From NCBI RefSeq assembly GCF_004027225.2, contig NC_044288.2, positions 7,561,744-7,625,743 of the forward strand: a DNA stretch of 64,000 nucleotides, given 5' to 3'. The DNA comes from Strigops habroptila. Its lineage: Eukaryota > Chordata > Aves > Psittaciformes > Psittacidae. Each line of letters opens with the position of its first letter. Within the stretch, counting starts at the first letter, position 1. This document shows positions 51,536 to 63,248 of the stretch, piece by piece. A model generated the notes under the pieces. It did no database searches. It saw only the letters and a list, made by a program, of their open reading frames with translations, and was not told the DNA's origin. The position numbers and the translations under genes are program-made.

Positions 51536-54500
51536 TTAATATTAAGCACATTCTTTCACTCTCTGAAGGCCATGGCCTCCATGAATGCTTTCTATATAGG
51601 TAAGTGATGGCTGAGAACACTCAGCTGCTCCGTGCAGAAAGTATTTATCTTCTGCTCGCTGTATTCCCTGTTTGCCTCCTCCCATTCCCAGTGTGTGCCA
51701 GGCCCACCCGTGTCTCACACTGATCCACTGGTGTTTCTCCTTCAGCTGCCTCGCCGGGTGCCACCACATGCTGGCGGTGCTCCTGTTCTTGGGTATCTTC
51801 GTGGAAACTCTGCAACGGGTCCACCCTGTTTGCACAAGGTACCCCTTGCAGCAGACTGTCCTTTTCCCATGTTGGGGTTTGCTGTATTCGCTTTCTAAAA
51901 TACATTCTAATGTTTCACCCTCTTTATGGCTTTTCAGCTTTAGAGAGGGAATATCCTGGGGCCATACCTGACATGAGGCTGCAGTCTCCAGTTCATAGCT
52001 GAAGCTCTGCTAGAGCAAATCTCTGTGGTGGTCACTGCATGTTGTGCCACTGTGTTCAGCTTGTTCCAGGGGCACCAACCTGAAATAACGAGACACAGAA
52101 TGACATCAGTGCCAGACGGTGACAAATTTTGGTGCTGAGCTGAAAGCAGCTGCTGTACATGCGAGGAAAGCTCGCTGCCTCCAAACCGTACTCGCTTAGC
52201 TGACATTTGGGTACTTCTAATTAGAATTTAAAAAAATCAATGGGTTTTGCTGATAAGCTAACAGATGGCTCCAGCAGGATGACCAGAAAGACAGAATGCG
52301 CGGCACACTGAGCGCTTTGGCAAGGCATCCCTCCTGGTGCTGCACTGACCCTTTTGCTGTCATAGTAATTTAGCAGTGGTGTGCATGCAATGGGGTTTCC
52401 TGGGTGTGCAAGGCAACATCCTGAGAACACACGTATGTCCTGCTGGTCAGAGCTGGCTGCTGTTGTGGTCACCACAATGTTGATCTCACCAGAACAGCAG
52501 TCTTTGCATTCCTGCTGAAGATAAAGATCTTTTTAATATGAAGAGGTGGGTATTGTTCATATCTATGAATTGTGTTTCCTGTGTCAGCTGTTCAGGTCTC
52601 AGCAACCAGCAGTGTCGTTGGAAACTACAGGTTTTGGGAAGGCATTTGCAAACCAGACTGTTTCTGGGTTGCTTATTCCTTTATGCCCACGAATGAGAAG
52701 TGGCCAGACATTCTCATGGCAAACCTGGTACAGAGCCCAAGGTTTGTAGACATCTGTAGAGTGTCTAAGGGTGATGGTGTGGAGAGGGTGAAGTGGACTC
52801 AATTGATGCTCAGGTGCTTTTTGCAAAGTCTAACTTATTTCAAGAGCATGTTTTTGCAGGTGGACTTGGATTTTCTCTTATTATTCCTAAGCCCAAGTCA
52901 GCCATATCGAGGAGGTTTCTGTCTCGTGTGCCCCTAAGTCTCTTGGCAAAAGGACGGCAGCGTCAATGCTGCAGCGAGCCCAGGCGCAGAGCACAGTGAG
53001 ACGAGTGTCTGGGGATGCTGCTGGCAGCACGGGCCTGCTCAGCAGCACACGGCGGGCAGCATCCAGCCAGGCAGGGGCTGCGGGAGCTGCCGGCACCAGA
53101 GAACGCGGTGGGTGCCCACAAACTGCTGTCAGACCCCGTCACTGCCTGAGCACTGCTCCTCTGCTCCCCACTAACAGCAGGAACCTCGGCATGTAGTGGA
53201 AGGTTGTACTTAGGGGTGTGTGTGTGCATGCAAGAGGAATAGTACAGAAGAGTAAAAAGAAGTAATACAGGAAGTGATGGATTTTAGTAATTGCACAATT
53301 CATGGTAGGTTTTGTTTGCTTTGCAATAACCACATGCTGTGTTTTGCCATTATCTGAAGCATTCTTAGAGTGGGTCTGTCCTGCTGCAGTCAGGATTATT
53401 AAGGTGGCATCTTTAACTGTTTTCCATCACACACAGAGATATGTCCACGTTTGCTTTCCATGAGTGGGCCATGCAGCCTCCTCCCTTACTCATGGGTGTG
53501 CTCAGGTTTGTATCCCAGAGAACGATGCTGGCCTGGTGCTGGATGGACAGGCCCCAGGAGGAGCTGTGGGCACTCGTGTGGGTCCTGTCCCAACCCACTG
53601 CTCGGCCGGGGTCTTCATGGGATCAAGAGCTGGTCCCTGCAGCGCAGGTTGGGCCATCCGGCCCCTGAGCTTGCCCACAAAGGATCCAGGTCTCACTCAA
53701 CATGAGGTGCTCTGTGGCACCATAAAGCAGCTCTCATTCTCCTCTCCAAGTGAGAAGCACTATTTGCACTGGTAGAGATATTCTCTGGGTCCCACGCTAA
53801 TGGTCTTGATTAACACGCTGTTCCCCATGGCCGGTGTAATGTAGAACAGCTCTGTGAGGTTTTCATGGCCTGACCAATTAAAAATTGTCATTAATCCAAG
53901 AGCTAACGAGTTCTGCATCTTAATGCCAACAGAGGAGTTCTGTTGCACGTGCAAGCCCAGGACCAGCAGGAGCTTGCAGCATGCGCCAGTGTCCGGCGCT
54001 GCTGGGGCCGGGGCAGCCCCGTGGGGACCAGCCCTGCAGCTCTCTGTTTCACCGCTCTGTGCTCTCTGCTGTGCTCCTGCTCATCCCCGCACGGCTGCAG
54101 GGCACGGGACAGCTGAGCCCCATGTGACGGCCACACTGCGTGGCCAGGCAGGATGCTGGAGCCCTACAGCTCCTGGATCTCGTGTTCAGGAGGGAGGGTG
54201 GGAGTGAGTGCGTTTCTGCTCCAGCTGGGAGAGGTCCTGGAGCTCTCTTGAGATGGAGGCTCCAACCCTTTGGTTCACCACATTGTGCCTGTTACATCAG
54301 GTGTGACGAGACAGGTTGGGCGGGTCTTGGAGCAACCTGCTCTAGTGGAAGGTGTCCCTGCCTGTGGCAGGGGTTGGAACTGGATGAGCTTTAAGGTCCT
54401 TTCCCACCCAAACCAGTCTGGGATTCTGTGATTCTATGAAGTCAAGACGCATTGGGGTGGAAAAGAAGTATCTTTGCCAAGTGCCATACTGAGTTATGCT

Positions 54501-55260
54501 TCTGTCTGAAAGCTGCTGTTGGCTTTCTTTTCTATTTGATTATTCTACTTCTGTTAATGACCTACCCATTGCATTTTGAAGCTGTGTGTTTCTGCTGTCT
54601 GCATTCAGCCCTGGAGGAGCGTTCAATGGTGGCTGCCCTGTGATGGGCACAGAGCACCCGGGACCACGAGAGCTGCTGCACTCTGGGCACCTTTGTGCTG
54701 AACACTTCCATGACAGTATTTCCTCCTGAACTCTCATTTCCAGCATTACCTTGAATTAAACCTTGCGAGGATGGTTGGGGGGGTGTAAATTCACATTCCT
54801 TCATGTAGGCACTCTGAGCAGGCGCTGCAGTGGGGGATGCTGCAGCGATGTGCTGGGGGAGCTACCAGATGGAGTTTCGTTTGTCTAGGTGGTGGCACTA
54901 AATTATTCTCTGCTGTAACAAGGGCAGAGAAATTCTGAATGTGTCAGTATTTTTAGCACTTAAATCTAGGGGAGTTGTTCCGTTTTGGGGAAGAGCAGCA
55001 GCTGCCGCTGGCTCTGCAGCATTGCGCTGTCACGATGAGAACCTGTCCCCAGCAGTGTCCAGCCCCTCCAAAGCTGCTGGAGGTCCCGCTTGGAGCTGTG
55101 CCTCCAGTTGATCCCTGCAGACAACAGGGATCAGGATGGAGCAGAGAAATGGGCCTGGGCTTTCCCCAGGGCCTGGAGGTGTTCATGGTGTTCTGCAAAG
55201 CCCATCGACCCTGCATGGCTGCAGCCTTAGCCCAGCTGGGATGGAGGGCTTGGGAAACTG
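51536..55260 (+). other. PPP2R2B large intron, part 4
   Basis: Ordinary intron holding one CR1 fragment at 54313-54440. A moderately GC-rich patch at about 52960-53110 has no recognised exon. The right end abuts the pentamer array. Confidence 0.75.
54313..54440 (+). mobile_element. CR1 LINE 3' terminal fragment
   Basis: The segment reads GGTTGGGCGGGTCTTGGAGC and proceeds through CTGGATGAGCTTTAAGGTCC to the tail GATTCTGTGATTCTATGAA. Plus orientation, with only the last 130 bp of the element. The CR1 tail is well preserved, so this is a fairly young insertion. Confidence 0.95.
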
Positions 55261-55935
55261 CCGTGCTGTGCTGCGCCATGCTGTGCCGTGCTGTGCCGTG
55301 CTGTGCCATGCTGTGCTGTGCTGTGCCGTGCCGTGCTGTGCTGTGCTGTGCCATGCTGTGCCGTGCTGTGCTGTGCCGTGCTGTGCCATGCTGTGCCATG
55401 CTGTGCTGTGCCGTGCCGTGCTGTGCCATGCTGTGCTGTGCCGTGCTGTGCTGTGCCATACTGTGCTATACTGTGCTGTGCCATGCTGTGCTGTGCTGTG
55501 CCATACTGTGCTATACTGTGCCGTGCCATGCTGTGCTGTGCTGTGCCATACTGTGCTATACTGTGCCGTGCCATGCTGTGCTGTGCCATGCCGTGCTGTG
55601 CTGTGCCATGCTGTGCCGTGCTGTGCCATGCTGTGCCGTGCTGTGCTGTGCCGTGCCATGCTGTGCCATGCTGTGCTGTGCCGTGCCGTGCCGTGCCATG
55701 CTGTGCTGTGCCATGCTGTGCTGTGCCATGCCGTGCTGTGCTGTGCCATGCTGTGCCATACTGTGCTATACTGTGCTGTGCCATGCTGTGCTGTGCTGTG
55801 CCATACTGTGCTATACTGTGCCGTGCCATGCTGTGCTGTGCCATGCCGTGCTGTGCTGTGCCATGCTGTGCTGTGCCATGCTGTGCCGTGCTGTGCCATG
55901 CTGTGCTGTGCTGTGCCATGCCATGCCATGCCATG
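55261..55935. repeat. CYRTG pentamer satellite, 135 units without a phase slip
   Basis: This is a pure pentamer array of 675 bp. By hand count it has 73 CTGTG, 28 CCATG, 23 CCGTG, 5 CCATA, 5 CTATA and 1 CTGCG. Every unit stays in register, and every difference from CCGTG is a transition. Internal duplications are visible: 45-bp blocks starting CCATACTGTGCTATACTGTG occur at 55456, 55501, 55546, 55756 and 55801. No frame of either strand contains a stop codon within the array, so it produces overlapping open frames of 245-336 codons that are not genes. It lies 4.85 kb upstream of the common exon 2. Confidence 0.98.
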
Positions 55936-58325
55936 CGGCACTTCATGGTGTCAGCAAGCAATGGTGTTTCAGGGCATTTTGCTGATGATCCCAGATCCTT
56001 ACTGGGCTTAATGCAGTGGGATTGATTTTGGTTTGTCAGGCTATCATTCACCTCAGCAGGGAAAAATCGGTGCAGGTCAATCACGTGTGATTTTGCATGC
56101 CATTAGATCGCAGCTTAATCTCTGCTGTCCTCTTCCCTCCCCCTGCTGGGGACCACATGGTTTAGGAGAGGATTGATGGCCCAGGCTCAGCCCGGTGCCA
56201 CCCTGCGAATTGCGCTTTGCCCATTCTGGTGGGACTGGAGTGGCACTTCCCTGTCCCCTTCCAGCCCCGTTGCCTTGCCCAGGCTTCCTTCTTCCACACA
56301 TCTTTTCTGTAGCTGAGGGTCCCAAAGTCCTCCTCGTTTTGGTTGCTCGCTAGCATGTTTCACAGGCAGGGGAGAGAGGTGCGTCCAGGTCCTTGGATAA
56401 GGTCCCGCCTGCTGGGGAGGGAGCGGGAGGTCTGGCTCTGCCGCAGAGCTGCTGGGTGCTTCGTTTTGTGGGGGGTGTTTCCGAGATGCCCTGGGCGCAC
56501 CCAGGGTGAACCTGTAGAGATCCCAGGTCCCTCAAGAGGCCAGGACAACCCCTCGGGTGCCTTTCTGGGGCACAGGTCCCTGCTGTGTGCGGATCAGGAC
56601 TGGCCCTAGAAGCATCCTCCATCTGGTGGCCAGTCAGCACCCACCACAGACAGGCAGGGTTGGCCTGTTCATGTTTGGGACTGGGGTTTGGACGGCTCCT
56701 TGGTTGAGTTTGGGGTTTCTTCTTTTGTAAATCCGGACTTTAACAAAAGCGAGAGCAGGTCATGGCTCCTTTCAAATACCTTGCAGTGTTCAAGCCTGCA
56801 CACTGGTATCTTCACAACTCCCCATCAAAACCCTGCAAGTCTGCATTTAAAGCTCTGAAATGCAGCGTGAGTTTCTCATTGCTGACAGCGTGTGTTTCAG
56901 AGTTATTAAAACCTCCCCATGCTATCTTTTTTATTTTAGAGATGGAGGCAGAAAGAGAGACCAGAGGTATCTCATTTACACAGTGAAATGCAGAGTCTCA
57001 CAATTCCTGGGCAAGGTGGTACCCACACACTGTCACTGAGGTTTGGAGCCAGGTCCTCCTCGGTCTGTGCTGCATTATTCAGTGGGCACTTGAAGGTTTG
57101 TGTTCTCCTCGAACCCCCTTTCTGAGCTCAGGGTCCACCCCTGCCACGAGGGGTGGATGCAGAGATGGAGCTTTGCTGCACCGAGACCTCCACAGTGGGC
57201 CCATGGTGGGGCTGGTGGCTCTCACGTTACCAGACGTGGCTGTGTCCTTCATTTCCCTCCCCAAGCCCGTCAATTTCTCATGACCTCCTTGTGCTTTCTT
57301 CATCCACCTGAATGGTTTCCTTTGTAGATGTTGATTTTGTTCCCCAGTTGACAGGACTCATTGGTGTCCCACTTGCCTTCTCCATAAGCAGCAGGCTGTG
57401 CCACAGCACCCTGTCCACCCAGCACATCCCCCTCTGCCCTCACTCTGTTCGAGGGACTGACATGGGGGGGAGGAGAGACGTGGTTGCAGTGAGCTGTTAT
57501 CCCACACTTATCAGCATTAAACTGGATTTGACAACTCGGAGCCTGGGATTTGAATGATCTAAATCCTCCTTCATTTGGCAGCCTGGTTTGCTGTTATTTA
57601 CGGTGCTTCCCAATTTACTCTCATCTGCAGAGTTGGAGGCTTTGTGTGCGGTGCCATCCGCTGCGTGACTTACACACACGATGACAAGAGCGGGGCAGTG
57701 GGAGCCGCGCCACGGGCATGAGCCCATTCCCAGGGCTGTGCTGACAGGAGCACGGCAGCACTGGGACACGCTGCTGCTGTGGGAGGTCCGGAGCCACCCG
57801 AGCACGGCAGAGCTGCACCCCTGAGGAATCAAGGAAGGAATTGTCCCGACAGTGTCATCTGCACAGCTCCTGGGCCAGTGTGTGGATATGGGGCCATGGG
57901 CTGCCCACCCCAAAGGAGACTGTCCCACTGCAGAAGTGGCCAGAGGGAAGGGAGATGCAGCGAGAGGCAACAGGGATCGGGTCCTTCTTGCTCCTCCATC
58001 CTGGACACCTGTGCTTGCAGATTGTGCTCCATTACAGGGAAATGCAGGTCTTGGGGAGCATCAGGAGCAGAGCAGAGCGAGGGGTGAAGCGTTCCCCCTG
58101 CTCTGTCTCGTGTCGGGGCTGAGTGGGGCCTCTTGGTCACACTTACCCTGAGGAAAGCTGCTGTTCCCATCCTGGGGAAGGGCTGGTGCCACATTGCCAG
58201 TAGGTTCACAAACACGTGAAGAGAGAAATGAGAGCAGAGCTCCACACAGCTGGAACAGGACACACAGACTGTCCCGGACCGTGCCAGGCATGAGCCGCTG
58301 CCCTGTACCAGCCTCTGATGTGATG

Positions 58326-58438
58326 GGAGTGGGGACAAGGTGCCTGGGATGCTCTAGGAGCAAGGGTGAGGCGCCTGGGATACTCCAGGAGTGGGGACAA
58401 GGTGCTTGGGATGTTCTGGGAGCAGAGACAGAGCACCC
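58326..58438. repeat. 31-bp minisatellite, about 3.6 units
   Basis: Units at 58326-58356, 58357-58387 and 58388-58418, plus a partial one to 58438, share the frame GGAGTGGGGACAAGGTGC then CTGGGATGCTCTA. Units 1 and 3 are closer to each other than to unit 2, suggesting that duplication involved a 62-bp pair. Confidence 0.88.
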
Positions 58439-59649
58439 GGCCTTGGTGGGCACAAGGAGACGGCCAGCAGCGTGGGCAGCTCCCTTCTCTGAGTTGGGCT
58501 GCTCTAGGGATGCAGGTTTCACACCGGCTGCAACTCCCCTGGTTTCTCTTCTCTCTTTCTGATAGCGGGTTTGTTATCCCACTCCTGGTGGGGATCACAC
58601 CTTCCCTGCACACCCGGAGGGACGGGTGTGTGTGGATTATAAATTCCCTATTTTTCTGATACAACTGTATTGCTACAGCGGAAATCAAATCCTGGCATTG
58701 GTATTTTTAGCATGGAAGCATGAAGGATCATGGATGCTGCGGAGGGAGGATGAGGATGCGGCGCTGGCGCGGGGAGCGTCTCCATGGAAACAGTTTTCTC
58801 TAAATTCCCGCATTCGGGGCACTGAGCGTGTAGGAGGTGATGAAGGAAATGGAAAAGCAAAACCAGGAGATGAGCTTTTTTCCTCTCTGTTGTCACAAAA
58901 CTGCTGCAGGAACCTCGGGAGCAACAGACATAAATTATTGATCATGTCAGGGCGAATACACGTGAATTTTAATTAACAACCGCCCTGTCGTGTGTCCCCA
59001 GCGCAGGGCTGGGGTGAGCGGTGGCAGCCTGGGACTGACCTGTGCCGGGGGGCAAGTTTGCTCAGAGACCACTCTGCAGAGGGTGTGGTGCTGCACTGCG
59101 CTCCTGGATGGGCACCTCGTCAGAGCCTCCTGTTCCACCCCTTGGGGATGTTTTCCTACCCAGAGCCGGGGAGAAGAGCCAGAGCCCAGCCCTCGAGTGG
59201 TGATGGGTGCCGGGGGTGATGCTCCTGCTGACGGTGGTGGGTTTTGGGTTGGGTTGAATAACTCCACTCACAAGAGGTATTTTTAGTTGTTAGGGGGTTT
59301 TAAGGTCTGCCAGCATGGTGTTAGCCAGGCTCTGCTGTTATCTTGTCTGAAATCCATGTGGGCATGATCCAACAGCCAGTCCAGGAGGTCCTGTGGGCCT
59401 GCACCCCCTTCCCCGCAGGAGCAGAATGAGCGGGTGGTGGGGCTGGGGCGGCACCAGGATGCTGGTGGTGCCTGGCCCCGTGAACCACGGTCTCCGCTGA
59501 CAGGGCGATGCAGGAGGTGCTGTCACTGTCTGACAGATGCCCCCCTGCAACATGGACAGTTATTTTCAATTCATTGACAGCTGAATGACCTGAAAGCAGT
59601 AGCAGGCGATGGAGAAGGTTAAATAGCGCAAACCACATACATATGTACC

Positions 59650-59780
59650 GTGAGTGGCAGTGCACTGGTGTGCAGCGATGTGTGTTGGTGAGCATTGGTG
59701 CGTGCTGGTGAGCAGCAGTGTGTGCTGGTGAACAGTGGTGTGTTGGTGAGCAGTGGTGTGTGCTGGTGAGCAGTGGTACC
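59650..59780. repeat. Minisatellite of about 20 bp, about 6 units
   Basis: Diverged units of TGTGCTGGTGAGCAGTGG are repeated with small length changes. The minus strand gives a His/Thr/Ser-rich open frame that is not a gene. Confidence 0.85.
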
Positions 59781-60784
59781 TTAAGATGAGGTGGCTGCTG
59801 GGCTCTACAGCCACAGGGACTCTTCTGATTCCCAAACCTGCTGGAGTCACTGGCATGGCTGAGGCACCATCCTGGCATGAAGGTTGTGCTGCTCTGAGGA
59901 GCCTGCGCCGTGGAAGGGCTTCTGAAATTCCCGGTCTGAGATTCCTGATCTGGGATCTCCCATGGCACAGGCCATGCATTTGGTGGGTGCTCGGCTGACA
60001 TCCTGGAGACAGACCCCAGGAGTGTTCCCAGCAGCTGCCAGGCTCTGCCGATCTCTGAATTGCATCTTTTCTCGTCTGCTTTGGTAACTTTCCGGTATGT
60101 ATTCAAGAGGGATAAAAACTGTAGGAGGGAGAAGGGACAATTCAGGTTACGTGATTCTCTGCTGGCACATGACAGAGCTAAGCAAGAGGAATCACTGTGG
60201 TGCTCCGAGGGCTCCGTGGTGCCATTGCCGGTGGTGCTGGTGTCCTGGCAAGCCCATTGTGCTGGTGGGCTGCAGGAATGAGGGGGGAAAGGAACGGGAG
60301 CGCTGCTGGGGGCTGCGGCAGGAGCGAGCTGCTGTCAGCAGAGCACATCTCCCCCTGCCCCGGCTGGCTGGTGGAGCTGCCCCCAGGCAGCGCTGACACC
60401 ACTTGGGCAGCAATTGCCGAGGAATTAACCTCTGACATGCTTCTAAAAATAGGCCAAATAAATCCCACCATGAGCAGCTCCCAAGGGTAAACACTGCGGA
60501 TCAAAGCGTTTACAAGTTATGGGTCCCTGAGCGGTTCCTTGCTTCTCTCCCTTCCTGCAGCCCAGCACCGGTCCCTGCCCAGTCCCTGCTGAGGAGGTCT
60601 TGGTTCCTGGCAGCAAAATGCTGTGGCCATTATTATTATCATAGACAATAGAAAAATGGGGATTTATGGAGATCCCAAGGAATGAAGTGCTGACAGGGTG
60701 TGTGGCTGAACAAGGAATGGTGCTTCCTAGACGCCTGCAAAAGCCAGTCTGTGCTTACTTAAATTGTCTTTGTCTTCTTTCCAG

Positions 60785-60882
60785 CTGACATCATCTCCAC
60801 AGTCGAATTCAACCACACTGGAGAACTACTAGCAACAGGGGACAAGGGGGGCCGTGTTGTAATATTTCAACGTGAGCAGGAG
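60785..60882 (+). CDS. PPP2R2B: PPP2R2B common exon 2 (start of the WD40 propeller)
   Basis: After TTTCCAG (AG at 60783-60784) the 98-nt exon completes an Ala codon and reads [20 protein letters not shown] then [13 protein letters not shown]. The donor is GTAAGT (GT at 60883-60884). This is the first blade of the seven-bladed WD40 propeller of PP2A B55 subunits, which contacts the scaffold A subunit and substrates. B55-beta has FNHTGELL where B55-alpha has FNHSGELL, and B55-beta ends QREQE. All three alternative first exons in this window end in phase 1 and can splice to it. The size and phase match the conserved exon of this family. Confidence 0.97.
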
Positions 60883-61843
60883 GTAAGTGCCAGTGAATGC
60901 AAAATGCCCATTTCATCCTCTTAAGAGAAGCTTCCTGCTGTTTCCTAATCCATCTGTGTCGCTCCTAACCTCAGGTCTCTCCTGGCAGACTCCAAACTGA
61001 AAAGTGACTGTTAACATAAACAGGACCAGATTCCATCCTGTAAAACACCCTCCAAAGCCATGTTGCATTGCCTGCATCCCTCTGCTGGGGTTGCAGCTCT
61101 CGGGTGCATTTGAGCGTGCTGGGGGTGTCCATTCATAGCTAACAACACCCCCAAAAACCCTCTAAAAGTTATAGCCTCCAAATTGTTTCCACATACGCTG
61201 GCGAGACCTATTAGTTGAAGGATACATGCACAGATGCTTCATTGACCTTTCCAGCACTTTTTCATTTCTCATTTCTCTCTCATTTTATTATTCTACTGCT
61301 TTTCTTGAGCTCTAAGCTTCCAGGCAGCACTCTGGGTGTATTCCGGCCAGCTCCTGCTTTGGAACAGTGCTGTGGGGATGCCGTGGGGATGAGCGGGCCT
61401 TCAGCAACCCAAATGCTTCATTTGCCTGCGGGAAGTTCATCTCCATGATAGTTTTCATTTGATTCCCTGGTGCTGGGGGTTCACGTGGGGTTTGCGGGTA
61501 CGCGACGCCTCCCGAGGCCGGGTGCTGGCCATGGCATGCAGCGGCTGTTCCTGCAGGTTGTCTGCTTTGCTTGGTTGTGTTATTCTGGCGTATTTGTGCA
61601 CCCACGGGGCAGACGCTGCTTATCCCATGCAGGTGGTGTGCTGCCGGTGGTTCCCTCTGTTCCCGCTCCCTCCTTGCTCCGTTCATGGCCAGGAGAGGCC
61701 ATGCCTTTGGCTTTCAGACCTGTGCTGCATCACCATGACCAGGCACTCCCTGACACTTTACAAACCTTGGAGACGCAAAATGTCCACACAGGATGTTCTC
61801 CTGCTCTCTGTGCCTTAACGCCCTCTCTGTGCCCTTCCTGCAG
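60883..61843 (+). other. PPP2R2B intron between common exons 2 and 3
   Basis: A 961-bp intron with consensus ends. No repeat or RNA gene was recognised. Confidence 0.9.
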
Positions 61844-62009
61844 AGCAAAAACCAGCCCCATCGCAGGGGAGAGTACAATGTCTACAGCACCTTCCAGAGC
61901 CACGAGCCGGAGTTCGATTACCTGAAGAGTTTGGAGATAGAGGAGAAGATCAACAAGATCCGATGGCTCCCGCAGCAGAATGCAGCCTATTTCCTGCTCT
62001 CCACCAACG
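61844..62009 (+). CDS. PPP2R2B: PPP2R2B common exon 3
   Basis: The acceptor is CTTCCTGCAG (AG at 61842-61843) and the donor GTACAT (GT at 62010-62011), enclosing 166 nt. It reads [20 protein letters not shown], then [20 protein letters not shown] and [15 protein letters not shown], plus one base of the next Asp. The segments [14 protein letters not shown] and [10 protein letters not shown] identify B55-beta rather than the alpha, gamma or delta paralogues. Compared with human only one difference is obvious (Pro for Val in KNQVHRR). It covers the end of blade 1 and part of blade 2. The frame is intact. Confidence 0.97.
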
Positions 62010-62233
62010 GTACATGGCTGCTGGGCATGTACCAGCGCTCCCCCCGCCTCTGTCCCTGGCCCCACAGCCAAAGTGGGGCCTTCCCTGCGGGTTTATCCTA
62101 GGAAATGTGTGCTAAGGGGATGTCGCCTCCCTTCAGGGTAACTTGGGGGCTGCAGGAACGGCCCCCAGAGCTGTCAGAGCTTGATGCCCGTGCACGAGGT
62201 TTTGTCCTTGTTTCCTGGCAGCTCTTCCCTGCA

Positions 62234-62277
62234 AGGGAGGGACAAGGCAGGGGCAAGGGAGGAACAAGGCAGGGGCG
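62234..62277. repeat. 22-bp tandem duplication (2 copies)
   Basis: Two units, AGGGAGGGACAAGGCAGGGG and AGGGAGGAACAAGGCAGGGG (each followed by two more bases), are adjacent at 62234-62255 and 62256-62277. They differ at two bases. Confidence 0.9.
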
Positions 62278-62329
62278 AGGGATGGAGCCTCTTCCCCTGC
62301 TGACAACTTTTATTTTTTGGATCCTGGGA

Positions 62330-62385
62330 ACTCTTTTTTTAGCTTTTTTTTTTTAATTTTTATTTTTATTTTTTTTTTTTTTAAG
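62330..62385. repeat. T-rich low-complexity tract
   Basis: About 55 bp of nearly pure T with occasional A, C or G. It is probably a slippage-prone simple tract; no adjacent retroelement body was recognised. Confidence 0.85.
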
Positions 62386-62632
62386 TAAACCTGCCCCTGC
62401 TCCATTCCACTTTGCGGTTCCGTTCAGCTCAGCAGTTCCATGTTATGGTCAGATAAATATCAGGAGGATCCAGGAATATGACTTGGGATGAATGGGACCT
62501 TAAGATGGATGTGACCTAATTACTTCAGGGGAAAAGAAGGGGTCTAATTATCTTCCATAACCAACTTTGTATTATAGAATTGACTCTATTGATCATTGTA
62601 ACAAAATTCAAAGACTTATTAAACTCATTTGC

Positions 62633-62644
62633 GGGGGGGGGGGG
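62633..62644. repeat. G12 homopolymer
   Basis: Twelve consecutive G residues within an AT-rich intron. The exact length is likely to be uncertain in any assembly. Confidence 0.85.
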
Positions 62645-63248
62645 ATCATTGAAATGCAATGAAGATTAATTATAGAGCATAATGTTCTGTTAATTGAGTT
62701 TTTAAATAGTTTTTTGATTAACAGGGATATTATCTTTCCATTTGGGATGGCGTTTCATATGCTAGCAGGTTATAAAAATGATTCTTTTAGAAATGCTCCC
62801 ATGTTCTGCTGGTTTGTTTTGTTCTTACTGTTAAACTAACATTATACATAGAACCCCCTGAAGGAAAGTGGGTTAATAAAAACAAAGTTAATGGCAATCT
62901 ATTGGAATTGCTGTGGAAAGGAGAAATGAATTGCAGGGTTGTGTATGAAACCTGGTGGAAAGTGATGATAAACTACTGCTGGAGCCCCTGCCAGGAGAGA
63001 GAAAGGAAAACACCATTATTCTGAAGTAAACCCAGATGTTCCTGGGGCTCCTTCCCCAGGGGCTGTGGCACAGAGTGGGTGGGATGCCTCTCAATGCAGG
63101 GGTCCACAGGGATGGCCGCAGGGTGCTCACAGCGCAGGGGTCAGAGAGGAGGGGAAATAGGGCAGATTTCCACTGTTAGAAACCATCCTGAGTGGCCGTG
63201 GCGTGCTGGTCTGCTGAGCCGTGAGTGTCTCCTCTCTCCTGCCCACAG

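Larger units (their letters stand above)
55936..60784 (+). other. PPP2R2B large intron, part 5
   Basis: Intron between the pentamer array and common exon 2. It contains minisatellites at 58326-58438 and 59650-59780. No exon or mobile element was recognised. Open frames up to 261 codons (59321-60106, minus) partly translate the second minisatellite. Confidence 0.75.
62010..63248 (+). other. PPP2R2B intron between common exons 3 and 4
   Basis: A 1.24-kb intron. It contains a two-copy 22-bp repeat (62234-62277), a T-rich run (62330-62385) and a run of 12 G (62633-62644). The AT-rich portion at about 62440-62880 shows little repeat structure and could be conserved noncoding sequence. Confidence 0.85.

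Noticed and set aside
55261..55935. CRISPR-like regular repeat
   Set aside because: It is a continuous pentamer array without spacers in a vertebrate intron.
54975..55985. 336-codon plus-strand open frame, with 245-291-codon frames overlapping it on both strands
   Set aside because: They are translations of the stop-free CYRTG pentamer array, which is open in all six frames. Repetitive Cys/Ala/Val/Pro or His/Gly/Thr text carries no protein signal.
59321..60106. 261-codon minus-strand open frame with His/Ser/Thr repeats
   Set aside because: The repeated part is a translation of the roughly 20-bp minisatellite at 59650-59780.
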